DNA from: Sandarakinorhabdus sp. | Lineage (GTDB): Bacteria; Pseudomonadota; Alphaproteobacteria; Sphingomonadales; Sphingomonadaceae | Assembly (NCBI GenBank): GCA_025458465.1 | Contig: JALOSK010000161.1 | Coordinates: 1-5,271, forward strand | Direction of reading: 5' to 3' | Length of the DNA stretch: 5,271 nucleotides | Shown: one piece after another, positions 4,760 to 5,271 of the stretch | Position numbering within the stretch: the stretch's first letter is position 1 | Layout of the letters: the number at the start of each line of letters is the position of its first letter | Program-made: the position numbers and the translations under genes | Notes under the pieces: generated by a model | The model's input: the letters and a program-made list of their open reading frames with translations, nothing else | What the model was told of the DNA's origin: nothing | Databases searched by the model: none

Positions 4760-5271
4760 GTGGCCGGAACACCGCTGGACGCGGCCGCGCTGGCCCAGAT
4801 CTTCACGGACGCGCGCACCCAATATGGCTGGGATGCGACACCGATGACGGCCGAGGATCTGCGCCGGCTGCATGATCTGGCGCAGCTCGGCCCCACCTCT
4901 GCCAACGGTTCGCCGGCGCGCTTCCTGTTCTGTCAGTCGGCAGAGGCGCGGGAGACGCTCGCCGCCTGTGTCAGCGAAGGCAATCGCGCCAAGGTGCTGG
5001 CCGCGCCGGTGACGGCGATCATCGGCTTTGATCCCGAATTCTTCGAGAAGCTGCCGCAGCTGTTCCCGCATGCCGATGCGCGCAGCTGGTTTGCCGGCAA
5101 TGCGACGCTGGCCCGCGAGACCGCCTTCCGCAATTCCTCGCTGCAGGGCGCCTGGCTGATCATGGCGGCGCGCGCGCTGGGTTGGGACACCGGCCCCATG
5201 TCGGGCTTCGACAAGGCGGCCGTCGATGCCGCCTTCTGGGCCGGCACCAAAGTGGAGACCAACTTCATCTG
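4760..5271 (+). CDS. rutE: RutE-like malonic semialdehyde reductase / nitroreductase family protein (3' truncated)
   Basis: The frame starts at GTG 4760, 2 bp after the Nfu stop, and is open for 170 codons to the window edge. The sequence is close to Rut[16 protein letters not shown] is followed by [12 protein letters not shown] (44-55), which lies in the flavin-binding N-terminal region, then [20 protein letters not shown] (72-91), [15 protein letters not shown] (97-111), [14 protein letters not shown] (120-133) and [13 protein letters not shown] (139-151). The family comprises FMN-dependent homodimers. RutE reduces malonic semialdehyde to 3-hydroxypropionate at the end of the Rut pyrimidine-degradation route. 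No other rut gene is present here, so the in vivo substrate may be another aldehyde or nitro compound. The last 20-30 residues are missing. No strong ribosome binding site is seen, so translation is probably coupled to the Nfu gene. Confidence 0.88.
   Translation, partial: MAGTPLDAAALAQIFTDARTQYGWDATPMTAEDLRRLHDLAQLGPTSANGSPARFLFCQSAEARETLAACVSEGNRAKVLAAPVTAIIGFDPEFFEKLPQLFPHADARSWFAGNATLARETAFRNSSLQGAWLIMAARALGWDTGPMSGFDKAAVDAAFWAGTKVETNFI

Noticed and set aside
3579..4772. Long reverse open frame of 397 codons opposite the Usp and Nfu genes
   Set aside because: It is rich in His, Arg and Gln and has no recognisable domain. The opposite strand carries two clear conserved proteins, so this is a GC-rich shadow frame.

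Overview
The window is GC-rich and has the look of a chromosomal housekeeping region of an alphaproteobacterium, most likely a sphingomonad (Sphingomonadales). The evidence is the protein families, the gene order comF - grxC - nitrilase-family hydrolase - DUF1178, and the pairing of a universal stress protein carrying a GPGPLV motif with an Nfu-type NifU protein and a RutE-like reductase. No transposase, integrase, phage gene or CRISPR array is visible.

Layout. Positions 1-184 hold the 3' end of a forward gene for an acidic, probably exported protein. Positions 185-268 are non-coding and carry a 17-bp direct repeat that flanks a complementary segment. A reverse-strand tRNA-Arg(CCT) gene lies at 269-376. 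It contains a perfect 34-bp tandem duplication of its D arm and most of its anticodon arm, so the gene is 108 bp long instead of 74. Positions 442-2699 are a compact reverse-strand operon, transcribed comF, grxC, C-N hydrolase, DUF1178. Its neighbouring genes overlap by 14, 4 and 4 bp. A short divergent promoter region (about 2700-2761) separates it from a forward-strand methyltransferase-fold gene of the NDUFAF5-like type. This is followed by a UspA-family protein, an Nfu/NifU iron-sulfur scaffold protein, and the first 170 codons of a RutE-like nitroreductase that runs off the window.

Functionally, the reverse operon groups a phosphoribosyltransferase-fold ComF protein with thiol/glutathione-related enzymes: a dithiol glutaredoxin and a Nit-type amidase that may repair deaminated glutathione. 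The forward genes lean towards Fe-S and respiratory-complex maintenance (Nfu scaffold, NDUFAF5-like protein) and stress or redox functions. Three genes (comF, the methyltransferase and the Usp gene) have promoter-like hexamers placed so close to the start codon that leaderless mRNAs are plausible.

No new multi-gene system is visible. The one clearly abnormal object is the duplicated tRNA gene. Three AGG codons in comF and grxC show that the cell needs a decoder for the codon this tRNA would read.
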